Assembly (NCBI GenBank): GCA_039519185.1 | Contig: CM076847.1 | Span: forward strand, 74,163,247-74,227,246 | DNA from: Astragalus membranaceus | Lineage: Eukaryota > Streptophyta > Magnoliopsida > Fabales > Fabaceae | Direction of reading: 5' to 3' | Length of the DNA: 64,000 bases | Part shown: positions 12,005 to 23,920 of the stretch, piece after piece | Numbering within the stretch: the first letter of the stretch is position 1 | Layout of the letters: every line of letters starts with the position of its first letter | The notes under the pieces: generated by a model | Told to the model about the DNA's origin: nothing | The model's input: only the letters and a program-made list of their open reading frames with translations | Database searches by the model: none | Made by a program: the position numbers and the translations under genes

Positions 12005-12120
12005 AGTAAATGAACACTGACGTGTAGACAGAAAAGGTAAAATGGGCACTTGCGTGCAGACAGAAAAGGTAAAATGGGCATTTGCGTGCAGACAGAAAAG
12101 TAAAATGGGCACTTGCATGC
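12005..12120 (-). repeat. Minisatellite next to PPT
   Basis: About three copies of a unit of roughly 35 bp (sense CTGTCTGCACGCAAGTGCCC then ATTTTACCTTTT). Copy 2 has more units at 48675-48810, so unit number varies between family members. Confidence 0.8.
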
Positions 12121-12440
12121 AGAAAGCGTTAAATTGCCCAGGCTGCCTAAAACCTGTAATCCTTAAACGAACTCTTGACGAATCCGAGTTTGCGCGTGGC
12201 TTTGAGGAGCACGCTTCCTGTTGGCCTTTTCGAGCGACCGGGGGGATCGTTATCAGCTCCGGAACTGATATACAGATCAATGCACGGCGTCCACTGTATC
12301 TTAGGCTGATACAACTATTCCGTTGAACCTCACATGGGGCTGCGGTCCATCGCGTTGCTCGTACACGATGTGAGACCTGGGCAGAAGGGAGAGATGATCT
12401 CTCTGGGCTCCAATCCGCAATGCGCGCCTGAGCGCTCTCT
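12120..12440 (-). other. GC-richer conserved block in internal region
   Basis: Nearly identical to 48355-48665 of copy 2, whereas the purine tracts on its 5' side and the minisatellite on its 3' side vary. It lies in a long sense-strand open frame (12658-11930, 242 codons) with the shared peptide segments ESAQARIADWSPERSS and RRALICISVPEL. I recognise no domain. The block could be a structured RNA or the remnant of a captured gene. Confidence 0.5.
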
Positions 12441-12599
12441 TTTCTTTTCTTTCTTTCTTTTCTTTTCTCTTTTCTTTTTTGTTTCTCTCTTTTCTTTTTT
12501 CTTTTCTCTCTCTCTTTTTTTTTTCTCTTTTCTTTTTTTCTTTTCTTTTTTGGCTTCTCTTTTTTTGCTCTTTTAAGAATCATGGGTATGCGAATGCAA

Positions 12600-14180
12600 A
12601 ATTTTGGTGTTTGATGATATGTAATGCTCTTGTGTTTTGATGAAATGGCAGATGACATGTAATGGAAAACTTTTTCTTCTTTGCCTTTTTTCTATGAAAT
12701 GTGAATATTGCTGATGAATAACATGAAATGATGAATGACATGGGATGCTTTAGCTTTCTTTTCTTCTATGAGATGCAAGTATTGATGTGATGCGACTGTA
12801 TTGCTTTGATGTTTGATGGGATGATGAATTTTGGTTCTTTTTGTTTTATGGAATGCAAACATTACTATGATGTAGACGACACTGAATTTTTTTGTTTGTT
12901 TTCTTTTTTGGCATAGGGACCTTAGGATTCTTGAGTGATCAATTCAAGTGTCCTATCCTGATGACTATTTTGAATGTACATTCGACTTAGTCTCCTATTT
13001 ATTGAAAATGATTTTGTATTTTGAGACTTGATTCGATGTCTGATGCAATGATGATGAATGCTTGGTTTGCTAGAAAGAAAGCAGTAAATGAACACTTGGC
13101 GTGCTGATGAGAAAGCAGTAAATGAACACTTGGCGTGCTGATGAGAAAACAGTAAATGAGGATGAACACTTAGCGTGCTTTTAATGAACCACTTGGGACC
13201 CGAGGGCATTTGAACTCCGAACTGAAGGAGTGACTGGGAATGAGATTTCGAGACTGACAAGTCCAGGATGACTGACTTGAGAATTAGATTGAAGATTGAC
13301 ACTTGAAGTGCTGATTCTTAGAACTAGGCATGAGGATTAACATCTTGTGTTCATCCGCATTTTGTTTAGCAATGCAATGAATGACACATGTAATGCAGAC
13401 GTATGCCATGATTGATGTCTTGAATATTATGGAATGCTTTTGTTCTTTTGTATCTGCTTCTTCTTTGTAGTTTATGAAATGCAAATATCAACATAATGCT
13501 TTGATGTTTGAATGCAAGTGTATGCAGTGATTGATGCTTTGATGAATGGAATGCTCCTGTTCTAACTTCTGTTTGTTGCTTTTTGCTTCTTCTATGAAAT
13601 GCAAACATTAATATGATGCAATGCTCTGATGTTTGATGCAATGATTTTTGTTCTTTTTCTTTTATGGAAATGCTAACGTTAATATGATGCAAATGCACCG
13701 CTTTAATGTTTGATGATTGAATGACAAAGGAATGCTTGCGAAATGATGAATGATATGGAATTCTGGATGACAAGGAATGTTTCTGTTCTTTTTGTTGTTT
13801 GTTTGGAGTTCGCAAGTGAGAGTCGACACTGGATGTGTTAATGAAAAAGCAATGAATGAGAAGACATGAAATGAGGATCGCTTGGGATCAAGGGAGTAGC
13901 TTTGAATTATGGACGCAAAGGTCTGGTTTATGGGTCAACATATGTCTGTATTGATCTAATGGTCTGAAGAATTTTGATGATGCAATGGTGCATGCAATGA
14001 TTAGTATCTTGTGGAAAGGTGAATGACATGGAATGATTTTGTTCTTTTCCTTTTTATGAAGTGCGAACATTAATATGATGCCAATGCAATGAAAAGATTT
14101 CTGGTTTTTCTTCTTTAGTATTTTCCTCTATGAAATGCAAGTATTAATATGGTGCAACTGACGTGAAACGTTTTTCTTTT
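12600..14180 (-). repeat. Degenerate tandem repeats (TTTGCATTTCATAGA type), copy 1
   Basis: Units of about 100-150 bp recur. In sense orientation each combines TGCATCATATTAATGTTTGC, a CATTTCATAGAA motif, an A/G-rich AAAGAA tract and CATTCCATGTCATTCATCA. Spacing and sequence are loose. The counterpart is 46850-48190. Confidence 0.7.
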
Positions 14181-17100
14181 TGCTATGTGATGAATGCACA
14201 AAATGTGAAGATGTAAATGTAATGCTTTGATGCATATGCTATAATGAATAGATTGAGATGCCTAGATGCATGAGGTAGACATTTTTGTGATGATGAGATG
14301 CGAGACTTTGAATGCAAGGAGTTGAGATGATTATTGACCATTCTGTTGAAAAATTGAATTCGATTCAAACTCCGGTGTTCTCAAGGTTTTTATTTACAAA
14401 CAACCTCACTTGTCTTCTCCTTCTTTCCATGATGGCTGAATTTTAGATATCACGTAAACAACTTGTGTTTTCTCTTTTTGAAGCATTGTCTAGTAAGCAT
14501 GCATAGGAGTGCAGATGTGAATGAATGAGTCAGTTAACTTGGAATTGGTTTAGGACATGGACATTTATGGCAAGTGAAGGAATGACCGACATGGTTATTG
14601 CCGAAGCTCATGAGGGATCTAGAGATACAAGATTGCCCCAATTCAGGTCTTTGATGAGTGAATAGCTTGCCCCTGTCTAGTGGTGACAACAACTAGGGGT
14701 GTAGAAGATGATGAATTGGGAATGCTTCGGCTTTTGAAATGAAAGGTGGAGCAAGAGAGATTCTGTCTCAACCCATAAAGTTTGATGTTGCCCCAGTCAT
14801 AACAAGGACAAAGCTGCCCCAATTAGAATGACCAGGCCTGGTTTAGGATGGTGAATTGAGAGATTGCCCCGGTGAGGTTTTGTGGGAATGAATGAGGTGA
14901 AGGAGTGGGAACGCCCACTTTCGAATGACATTTCAAATGGTTTCTTTGGGTGAGGTTGTGAAAGGCGACAGAGTTATGGTGATGGTTATGAACTGAGGGT
15001 GATATATGAATGGGGTGGGCGATGAACAAACCTCCCCAAACTTGAGTGGAGTGAGAGGTGAAGGGAATGCCCCTGGTACACACTTTTGGTTCTCTTTAAG
15101 AACAACTCAAATGCAATGAAAGTTTCGACTTTTTAGTACGAGGAGAGGCTCCACCTGGTGACCACTAGACCTTGTTTTAATGCAACACGAATGCATCTTG
15201 GAGTGCAAGTCCTTCTCCTTTTTTACCAATTTTCTTTTTTTGATTGTTTGTTTTTTTTCTTTTTGAGCAGCTTTCTTTTTTCTGCTTGTTTGTTTTTTTT
15301 TCTTTGTGAGCAAACACGTCGTAAATAGATGAACTTATTTGTCCTAAGATTAAAATTTAAGAAAACGAAAGCAACCGGTCATTGATCGGAATGGACTTTG
15401 CAGGATTGTGATGTTTTGTGGAGAAGGGATGATTGGGCTTATCGGAGTGTTTGGGGTTGATGGGAGGATGGGTCTTATTCAGCGTTGGCCGATGGTCAAT
15501 GGTTTATGAAGGGAATAGTTATTGGGCTTGATGAAACGTTTGGGGTTTTTATTAGGACAAGTTTGGGTTTCATGGTAGAATGACTGGAGGGTTTGATGTT
15601 GAGGCCAGAGGAAATGTTTGTGGGATTTATGAGAGGAAAGATGATGAAGTGTTTGAGGATTTGGGGAAGAAGGGATGGTTTATCGAGACAAGGACCTCTT
15701 ATGTCTTATGGCAAAATGCACCAGCTCACAACTTATACTTCTTTTGTCTCTCTTTTCCTTTGTTTTTTTCTTGTTTTTCTTTCCTTTTGTTCTTTTTGTT
15801 TTTTTTTGTTTTTTTTTTTGGGGATTTTCATTTTTGAATCTTTTGTTTGATTGCATGCTTTTCCTTTCGGCTTCCTCTTTGCCTTGGACTTGGGGTGAGC
15901 TGATGGAGATATCTTGGGATTTTCTTGGCTTAAGGTGGGTAGGAAAGGGTATTTTTGGGATTTTGGATTTTTGAGGGTATGGGGAGATAGCCAAACTTCA
16001 TTTCAAACCCCGATTACTTATTTTTGTAAAACTTGACAAAAATTTATCTATCTATATGTGTTTGCTCTCTTCTTTTACTTTTTTTTTTGCCCTAACTTTT
16101 GCCTGGACCGCTCTTTGCGAGTTTTCAATCCACCGGGCGCTCTTTTTTGCCTAGGCCTCCCTTTGCGGGTTTTCAACCTAGCGAGCTTATTTTATCTTTT
16201 TTATTTATTATATATTTTTTAGAAAGACTTGCACTAAAGGAATATGATACTGACAAGGAAAATTAGTGATCACAGAATTGCCCCAGCGTGGAGGACTTAA
16301 AGCGTTAGTGAGAATGAACCAAAAAGTCAAGTATGCACTGATGGGAGAGAATATGCGCTTTATGGGTGGACCGGGGCGGGATTAGACTTGGATGGGGAAT
16401 GATGGTAAATGAAGGAAATTGACTGACTCAAACAAGAGAAACTGCATCTGGCATGCATGCTTACTAGAAGAACGCTTCTCAGAGAGTTAACATTGGTTAA
16501 AACATGATATAAAAACTTTTTCGACGAACTGTTTCAGTCTTTATCATGGAATGGATGAGATGTAATGCCCCCTTTTTTTTTTGAAGGAAATACAAATGAG
16601 CTATTGATGTGAAAAACCGAGTGCCTTGGAACACCTTGAGTTTGCAAATGAGTGAGGGTAAACTTTTCCAAAAAGGAAAGATTACCTTGCAAGAACATCT
16701 CATCTCTCATCACAACATTTTTGTTGTATGCAATGCATGGATGAAAACATTATACATGATGAAAATGAAATGCATGAAAGCATATTCACTTGAAAAGTGT
16801 GATTATTCTAAAAGTTTTTTCTTTTTGATACTTTCTTTTTATGCAAGACGAAATATGAAATGCCAATGCATCTTTGGATGATAAATGATACAAGAATGAT
16901 GTTTCTTTTCAAAATGACTTTTATAGAGGCAAGACAAGATATGAAATGTCGATGCCCCATTTTTCTTTTGCATGATGAAAGATGCAGGAATGATGCTTTT
17001 TTTTCTAAATGATGATTTTTTAGAGGCAAGGCAAAGTATGAAATGCCAACGCCCCTTCCTTTTTTGAGAGATGCATGTATGGAGGAATGATGTACTAAAG

Positions 17101-18106
17101 TGATGAGGTTAATGAAATGATGCATGAATGCTACATTTTGAATAAATTTGATGATGATTTTTATTCATGATTATGAATGAGATGCTTTCTTGTTTTCATT
17201 TTTTGTGCAATGAAATGCATGATGCTCACAATGATTTTTTTTTTAAAAAAAAATGCGTGGGAAGACATGGTTTTATTGAATGGAAATGCATGCAAAATGA
17301 GAGGTTAATGTATTATTTTTTTCACGATGTGTGAAAAGGACAACAATAATGCATGAAACGCGCTCCTAATAAGACACGATTTTTGGATCTTTCGAGAAAA
17401 TTAAGGGAAAAAGCCTTAGTGAATGGAAACGCACACGTGCGGAGAATGCACTCTTGACAAACCTAAATGAGATAGAGAAAAATGCATGTATGCAAACATG
17501 ATGAAAATGCAAGGAGAATGACCACTTGGGAAGTGGAATTGTTCTAAAAGATTTTCGAGTGTTTTTGATGCAAGATGAAAAATGAAATTCCTAGGCATGC
17601 AAGAATGATATTTTCAAAATGGTTTTTATTCTTTAGAGGCAAGACGAGATATGAAATGTCGATGCCTCCTCCCCTTCTTCTTTTGTAGAAATGATGTCGT
17701 GAGGCAACCAATTGTCGTTACTCTGAGTAACTTGCATGAAACATTGAGTGGATCCTGACTCAATACTTCACGCAATATACTGAAATGCTTCGACATTTGG
17801 TTAACTCAAACTTATTCTCTTATTTGAAAACAAACCTCACTTGATAGGGTCAAAGTGCCCCGATATCGTGGAGTAACATCTCAAATTTGTAGTGCACAAA
17901 CAAATTTGAGATATTACCCTTCGTCATTCGAAGGTGCACTTTTACTCATTGAGCTTTTACATGAAGAGCTTTTCTATTTTTTTCTTTGTTTAGAGAAGAT
18001 GCATGCATTGGAAACTTTTCATTTTTTTTTTTAGTTTTGGAACATGATTTTGAAAATTATTTGGAGATGCAAATGATTTATTGGAAAAAAAGTTTTAGAA
18101 AAATAT

Positions 18107-18180
18107 GCTTGACGGGGTATGACCCGCTCCTACGTATCCCCATTGTAATGAGGAATCAAAGCTTACGTAGTTCTACGGGG
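18107..18180 (-). other. Structured motif B, internal copy
   Basis: Sense strand GAACTACGTAAGCTTTGATT ... GGGGATACGTAGGAGCGGG ... CCCCGTCAAGC, about 1.1 kb inside the PBS. It has the same pairing pattern as the LTR copies, with a different inner stem. Confidence 0.6.
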
Positions 18181-19240
18181 TCTTTTTTTGAAATAATGCT
18201 TATGCATGAATGCCATGTTTTGGATGAACTTGGCGAGGAGCTTTTTCCTCTTTTTTTGATTATAAACGAAATGCTTAAGCTATGAAGATGACAATTGTTT
18301 TTTCATTTTTATGCAATGAAATGAAATGCAAGATGAATAATTTTTTCAAAATTGGAACTTTATTTAATGCAAATGACGCAATGATGTAATGATGCAATGA
18401 TGCAGGATGCAAGATACTTTTTTTTTTGAGGTTTCTGCATAAGGAGGGTATTCATAGGCGGAATTTAGAAAACTTTCACACTATATGCCACCTCATATAG
18501 GTGTTTAAGGGAAAATCATATCTTTTTTTTTATTTTTGAAAATCTTTGAGGGAAAAATTAACTGGACGAAAAGCAACAATGCAGCACACAATTTGGGAAT
18601 CCCTTGTGACCTAAAAGGGGGTAGAACCTATGATCTAAGGCACTTTAGGGATAATCTTCTCATGTAGCCCTATTCACACCCTCACAAAGGCCACCAGAGC
18701 CACAGTCCCTCTCATGAAAATCCCCGTAAATGCAGCAAACTGCTAGATACGAGGCATCATAAACGAGCACAACTCTGATTGAAACTTTCGCGAGTAGCCA
18801 AACGGACAAAGGTCCTGATGGGCTCCCACTACTCGAATCTACTCATCCTATGGTATCCTAATGGACCTGGGTTATGGTCTCTTTCTCTAATCATATAGCC
18901 TCATGGTACAAGTGTGTGTGTGCGAAGGGCATTTCCTTAAAAACTACCCCACCTGTAAATGAAAATCCAGAACAGTCCAGACAATAGAAAGCAATAACAT
19001 GTCGTCTACCCTAGGGTTCAATACCAATCAAATACAACTAATCTAGGGTGCCGACAACAATAGAAGTAACTATCTATTATATTAAACAAGAGCAAACATA
19101 GAAGAAGAATGCATATCGATGCAACATGCTTATGAAAAAGAGGAAGAATAGAGGCAAAGCAAGATGTTCAAATCAATCCCACAAACCAACACACTTAATT
19201 AATTAGGCTTGACCCACTTTTGAAAAAATGTTTTTCTTTT

Positions 19241-19263
19241 TAGTCCCCAGCGGAGACGCCAGC
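19241..19263 (-). other. Primer binding site, copy 1
   Basis: Minus strand, immediately after the LTR end GCGCAACA: a GC spacer, then TGGCGTCTCCGCTGGGGA. This resembles the TGGCGAC-type PBS attributed to tRNA-Arg priming in Ogre/Tat elements. The matching site of copy 2 reads TGGCGACTTCACTGGGGA. Confidence 0.75.
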
Positions 19264-19762
19264 TGTTGCGCCCGAAAAAGTCCCCGAGGGAGAACCTTCC
19301 TCGTTCACAACTTTTCCTAAGACAATGAAGCCGCCACCAATATTTATTAAGGAAAATATTAGGAAAACCTTTTTGGAAAGCGATTGGTCTTGCGAAAACT
19401 GAGAGGTTTGGGTTCGGGGGCCGGTTACGCGCGGGGAAGGTGTTAGCACCCCACACGTCCTCTCTACTGAGAGGGAACCTTTAATTAAATGTGTGGTTTT
19501 AGTGTGTTGACTTGAAAATACTTAATTTTGCCTCTCTACTTCTTATTGAAAAATTCTTAATGAAAATCTTTATTTATTATGAAAAAGGAAAAGGGGGAAG
19601 AATGGGTTTCTAGAAAAAAAACGCTTGACGGGACATGGCCCGCTCCTACGTATCTCCCGGTGCGATGGAGAACTCAAAGCTACGTAGTTCTTCTTTATCC
19701 TGAAAAAAGGTTTTTGTCTTTTATCTTTTTAGTGAGTTTTCGAAATAGGACGAGCATTTAGT

Positions 19763-20602
19763 GAATGATTAAACTAACCAAGGTTATGGGTAATCACTGC
19801 TAAGTACTCTTGAAAATGAGAGTCACTACCACCAGTCAGACGAACAAAGGTTCTGATTGACTATTAGTAGCAACCCGTTTTTTATTTGCCTTTTTGAAAG
19901 TGGTTTTCGGAAGAGATTGATTGGCACGAATGATCAAACTAACAAAGGTTATGAGTGACCATCGCTTGTTGTTCTTTGGGGAAAAAGACATCGCCACCAA
20001 TGGCTAGACGAACAAAGGTTCTGATTAACCACTAGCGACGATGGGTTGAAAATGATTTTAGAAAGGAAAAGGTTTTTGTTCTGAAAATGATCTTGGTTTG
20101 CAAAAGTGATTCTTTTTTGTTACGAAAATAACTCTTTTTTCGTTATGCAAATGCTAATTTTTATGGTTGCGCTTGACGAGAATGTGACTCGCTCCTACGT
20201 ATCCCAAATGGGAATCAAAGCGACGTAGTTCTAACGAGTCTTGAAAATGAAAGTCTTTTTGTTTTGGTTTTGAAAAGTGAAGGGCGTTCATAATGATCAA
20301 ACTAACAAAGGTTATGGGTGACCATTACTAGAACCCATTTAAGTACATATAGAAATCTCTTTTGAAAAATGAAAGCCTTCATGATGACCAAACTAACAGA
20401 GGTTATGGGTGGCCATCACTAGCACTTGCTATGACTTCGATGCTTAGGAAAATATCTTTTGAAATTGAAAGCATTCATGATAATCAAACTAACGAAGGTT
20501 ATGGGTGATTATCACTAGTAGCTTATGCATATGAAAACATCTTTTTTTTGAAACTTAGGCTCTTAGGACAATCAAACTAACAAAGGTTATGGGTGATTGT
20601 CA
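19763..20602 (-). repeat. Array of hairpin repeats A in 5' LTR, copy 1
   Basis: Same eight units as at 8185-9026. A few unit arms differ between the two LTRs; for example the fourth unit ends AACGACCAGCGA in one LTR and AACCACTAGCGA in the other. Confidence 0.8.
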
Positions 20603-22015
20603 CTAATTACCATTTTCATGCTGAGCTATTTAGAAAAGAAAAACAACGAATGCAAAAAGATTTGGAGATTCAAGCATGGCACAATCATTGAAATCGAATC
20701 CTTAGGCAAACAACAACATGGTCATAACTCGCAATTAATCTCATTTGAATTCTTGAGCAAACACTAGCCTAGACTACACATATTAAACCACAACACATAA
20801 ATAGGCAAAGAAGGAACTTGGATTGGGCATTAAGCAAAAATGCAAGAGTAGGCAAGATTGGACCTAAATGCACATCTAATGGAAGATGCTAGGCTAGAAC
20901 CATGCTCAAATACTTCTACAAAACGCAAGGGAATCTAAATGCACATCTAGTGGAAGATGCAATGTAAGGAATGAGTCTATCCAAGTATTAATGATTCCAC
21001 ACGAGAGTAGACGAGGAAGTGGTAGGCACAAATGAATTCAAAAGAGTAGCCTCAAGCAGGATCATTGGCAAACCCTAAACAAGCGAGTCATCTTAACAAT
21101 CAAAGCACCAAAGCATGTTGAATCACCTTGGTCAATCCTCAACACTTAAATTAATGTGCACAAGTGCACAAGTGTGAATCTTCTTGCCAATCATCAACTT
21201 AAACAACATATAAACTAAAAGGGTCGAATCATATAGAACAATCCTCATCACTTTAAGCAAGGTGCACTAGGCACAAGTGAGAATCATATTGCCTATCATC
21301 AACTTGAGACAATAAGCAAACTATAAAAACTCTATTTATTCACAACATGCTATCCAAATACATAACCAAAAAACCATTTACTTTTGAAAGGGGTTTAAGA
21401 TCAAAGCCGTAAAGCTAAAGTCTCTTAAACTGGGATCGACGAGATGTCAAATCTCAGCCAACCCCATATTTTGGTATTTTTTATGAGAAAAAGAAAGGGG
21501 GAAAAACTAACATTTATTTTAAATTTTTTGAAAAGGTTAATAATAACAATAATACTAATAAATAATAATAATAATAACAATAATAGGAAAAGCAAAGAGA
21601 AATAAATAAATAAACAAAAAAAACAAAAAGGGGGGGGGGGGGCGCCTTATCATAAACGTGGAGGAGGTGTGAGGATAAATCTGCACTAAAGAAATAAAGA
21701 AAAAAACATTACATTCTTAAAAGGGGGGGGGGGGGCGCTATCACTAATGGGATGGGTGTAAAAACAAATCTGATGGAAAACACAAAAAACTAAAGTAAAC
21801 AGACAACCTAACAAGACAGTATATATGTGCTTGGTTAGAGAAAACTGAAAACCCTAGTTTTAAGGATCCAGCCGCATCAGTCAATTAGAGAGAGAGAGAG
21901 AGAGTTTTGAATGAGAGAGAGAGAGAGGAGAAGAAACGTGAAGAAAGGAAAGCTGAGAATGGGGAGAGGGAGAAAGAAGTACGACGGCAAGGGGAGTGGT
22001 GCTCACGGTGGTGAT

Positions 22016-22194
22016 GGTGGGGAGAGAGAGGAGGAGGCGGACGGTGGAGAGAGAGAGGAGGAGGCGGACGGTGGAGAGAGAGGGGAAGGCGGACGGTGGA
22101 GAGAGAGAGGAGGAGGCGGACGGTGGAGAGAGAGAGGGGAAGGCGGACGGTGTAGAGAGAGAGGAGGAGGCGGACGGTGGAGAGAGAGAGGGGT
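22016..22194. repeat. Minisatellite in 5' LTR, copy 1
   Basis: GA-rich 24-25-bp units matching those at 10436-10616, with a 2-bp length difference in the third unit. Confidence 0.9.
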
Positions 22195-23414
22195 TGTCAC
22201 GGTGGTCCGGTGGTGACACGGCGGTGGTTGTGGGGTGGTGTACGGTGGCGGCGCTTCTTGGTGGACGGTGGTGGAGAGACAGAGGGAGAGGCGGACGGTA
22301 GAGAGAGAGGGAAATACGGTGGTGGAGGTGGTTCGGCCGTGAGGCGTGGTGGCTATGGTTGCTGACGGCGGCCGGAGGGTTGGACATGGTGGTGGTGGTG
22401 CTCTCCTATTTTTTATCCTCCTTTCCTCTCTGGGTTGTTGATGTGTTGTTGTTTTTTTCTTTTCCTCTTTGTTCACAGTGCCTCCCCCCCCCCCCTTTTA
22501 TTTTTGATTCTCTCCTTCTTTTTTGTTTCTTTTTATCACAGCCCCCCTGTATGTGAGTGTTGTGTTTAATTTCTTTCCTCTTTTGTTTCAGTTCCCTCCC
22601 TGTTATATAGAGAGACTCTGACTTTGTTTTGTTGTTGATGATGCCAGCTATGGTTCCTGAAATGTCCCTTTCACATTTCCTATTTCATGATTCTGCTTTT
22701 TCTGAGGTAGTTGATGCCTTTTGTTTGTTTTCTGCTTTATGTTTGCAGGCTGGTGCATAGTGGAGCAGCAAACTCTTTGGTGAAAAAGAAATAGAATTGA
22801 TAAAAGGGACTATTGCTTTTAGCCAAAATAGAAGTTGTATTATTTTTTTTTTATATTTTTTGTAATTTTCGTTTTCTATTTTTTTTATTTTTAATGTGTA
22901 ACAAAAGATTAATAATAATATTTAATTCTGAAACAGATTTTTTTTAAAGTTTTTTTTAAAAAAAAAAAATTCTACTAATGATAATAAAAATGTGTACATT
23001 ATTAGGAATAAACATACGCACACGACGAGACGAGAACACGCGTTCGAAATGAGAATACGCGAGCTCGTGCACCAAAATAAACGCTTGTACACAACGAGAT
23101 GTGGATCCGCGAAAAATGTGTACATTATTAAAAATCGCACGCGTGCACAAATGAGAAGTAACACGCCTATACACAACTGGGAATGACACGCATACACGAG
23201 AAAAACAATATTTTGGATTTTCTAGTAAACTTTAAATTAGCCGGACAAAATTAGGGTATGACAGCTTGCAAAATGACCAAAATACCCTTTGACCTAAAAA
23301 CTTGCTTCTTGCCCCAAAAATGTAAAAATATGCACTATTTTTATTTCTAAAATTCCCAAAAATTAAGAAAAATATTTTTGACTTGGGCGGACAAAATTGG
23401 GGTATGACAGCCTT

Positions 23415-23920
23415 TTTTGTGTATCACCACTTAACATAATCTCAATATCGTATTTATTTTTTAAATTCGAATAATCAAATATACACCTATAATTTTTTAA
23501 ATATTAATTATTAATACATAATTATAAACATCCCAAATAAATACAGACAATGCTTTAAACATACAAATTGATTAATAAAATACTTTAAAATTAAATTAAA
23601 AAAAGAAGATGTATATTTCAATGCCCTTACAGATATATTTATATATTATTTAACATATTTATTATTTTAATATACATACTTCTGTTTAATATGATATAAT
23701 TATATATTTAACCAATTTTGTTATTTTCACTTAAACATATTTTAAAATTAAAATTACAGAAAAAAACATACATACTAGTATATTTTACTTCAAAAATAAT
23801 AATAAGAATATATTATATACATCCATGGAACATGGTAGAACGTTCGAAAACGCTCATCGTTGTCCCTGCGTAAGCGTAACTGCGTTCCTCTCAGTCTCTC
23901 GCATTCCGTGACTATCACTC
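23415..23920 (+). promoter_or_regulatory. Short upstream region of SLU7
   Basis: About 500 bp of AT-rich DNA between the LTR target duplication and the SLU7 start codon. The final 100 bases become GC-richer (from about 23825), as expected for a 5' UTR. No convincing TATA box position can be fixed by eye, since the whole stretch is A/T-rich. Confidence 0.5.

Larger units (their letters stand above)
11828..19263 (-). mobile_element. Internal region of copy 1, non-coding
   Basis: 7,436 bp between PPT and PBS. No polyprotein frame on either strand. It is alignable by eye with 41675-49002 of copy 2 in the opposite orientation. From the PBS inward (minus strand) it carries a leader with motif B (about 18107-18180) and hairpin A, a long stretch of ATGAAATGCA-type degenerate repeats, a GC-richer conserved block (12120-12440) and a minisatellite next to the PPT. 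Confidence 0.85.
19264..23409 (-). repeat. 5' LTR of copy 1
   Basis: 4,146 bp, same ends as the 3' LTR. Hairpin repeats A lie at about 19763-20602, and motif B copies at about 19622-19690 and 20168-20233. Its outer (transcription-start side) edge lies only about 510 bp upstream of the SLU7 start codon and points away from that gene. Confidence 0.92.
7680..23414 (-). mobile_element. Complete non-autonomous Tat/Ogre-like LTR retrotransposon, copy 1
   Basis: The element proper spans 7685-23409 (15,725 bp), flanked by a 5-bp target duplication GCCTT at 7680-7684 and 23410-23414. Read on the minus strand it runs 5' LTR (23409-19264), PBS, internal region, PPT, 3' LTR (11827-7685). The LTRs start TGTCATACCCC and end GCGCAACA, giving canonical TG...CA ends. 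The internal region of 7.4 kb has no gag, protease, reverse transcriptase, RNase H or integrase frames. It must therefore be mobilised by an autonomous relative, presumably an Ogre/Tat-lineage Ty3 element, judging from the TGGCG-type PBS and very long LTRs. That lineage call is inference from those features. Confidence 0.9.

Noticed and set aside
11930..12658. 242-codon frame on the sense strand of copy 1 internal region
   Set aside because: Lys/Glu-rich low-complexity half plus the conserved block. The frame is shortened in copy 2 and no domain is recognisable, so it is not called as a gene.
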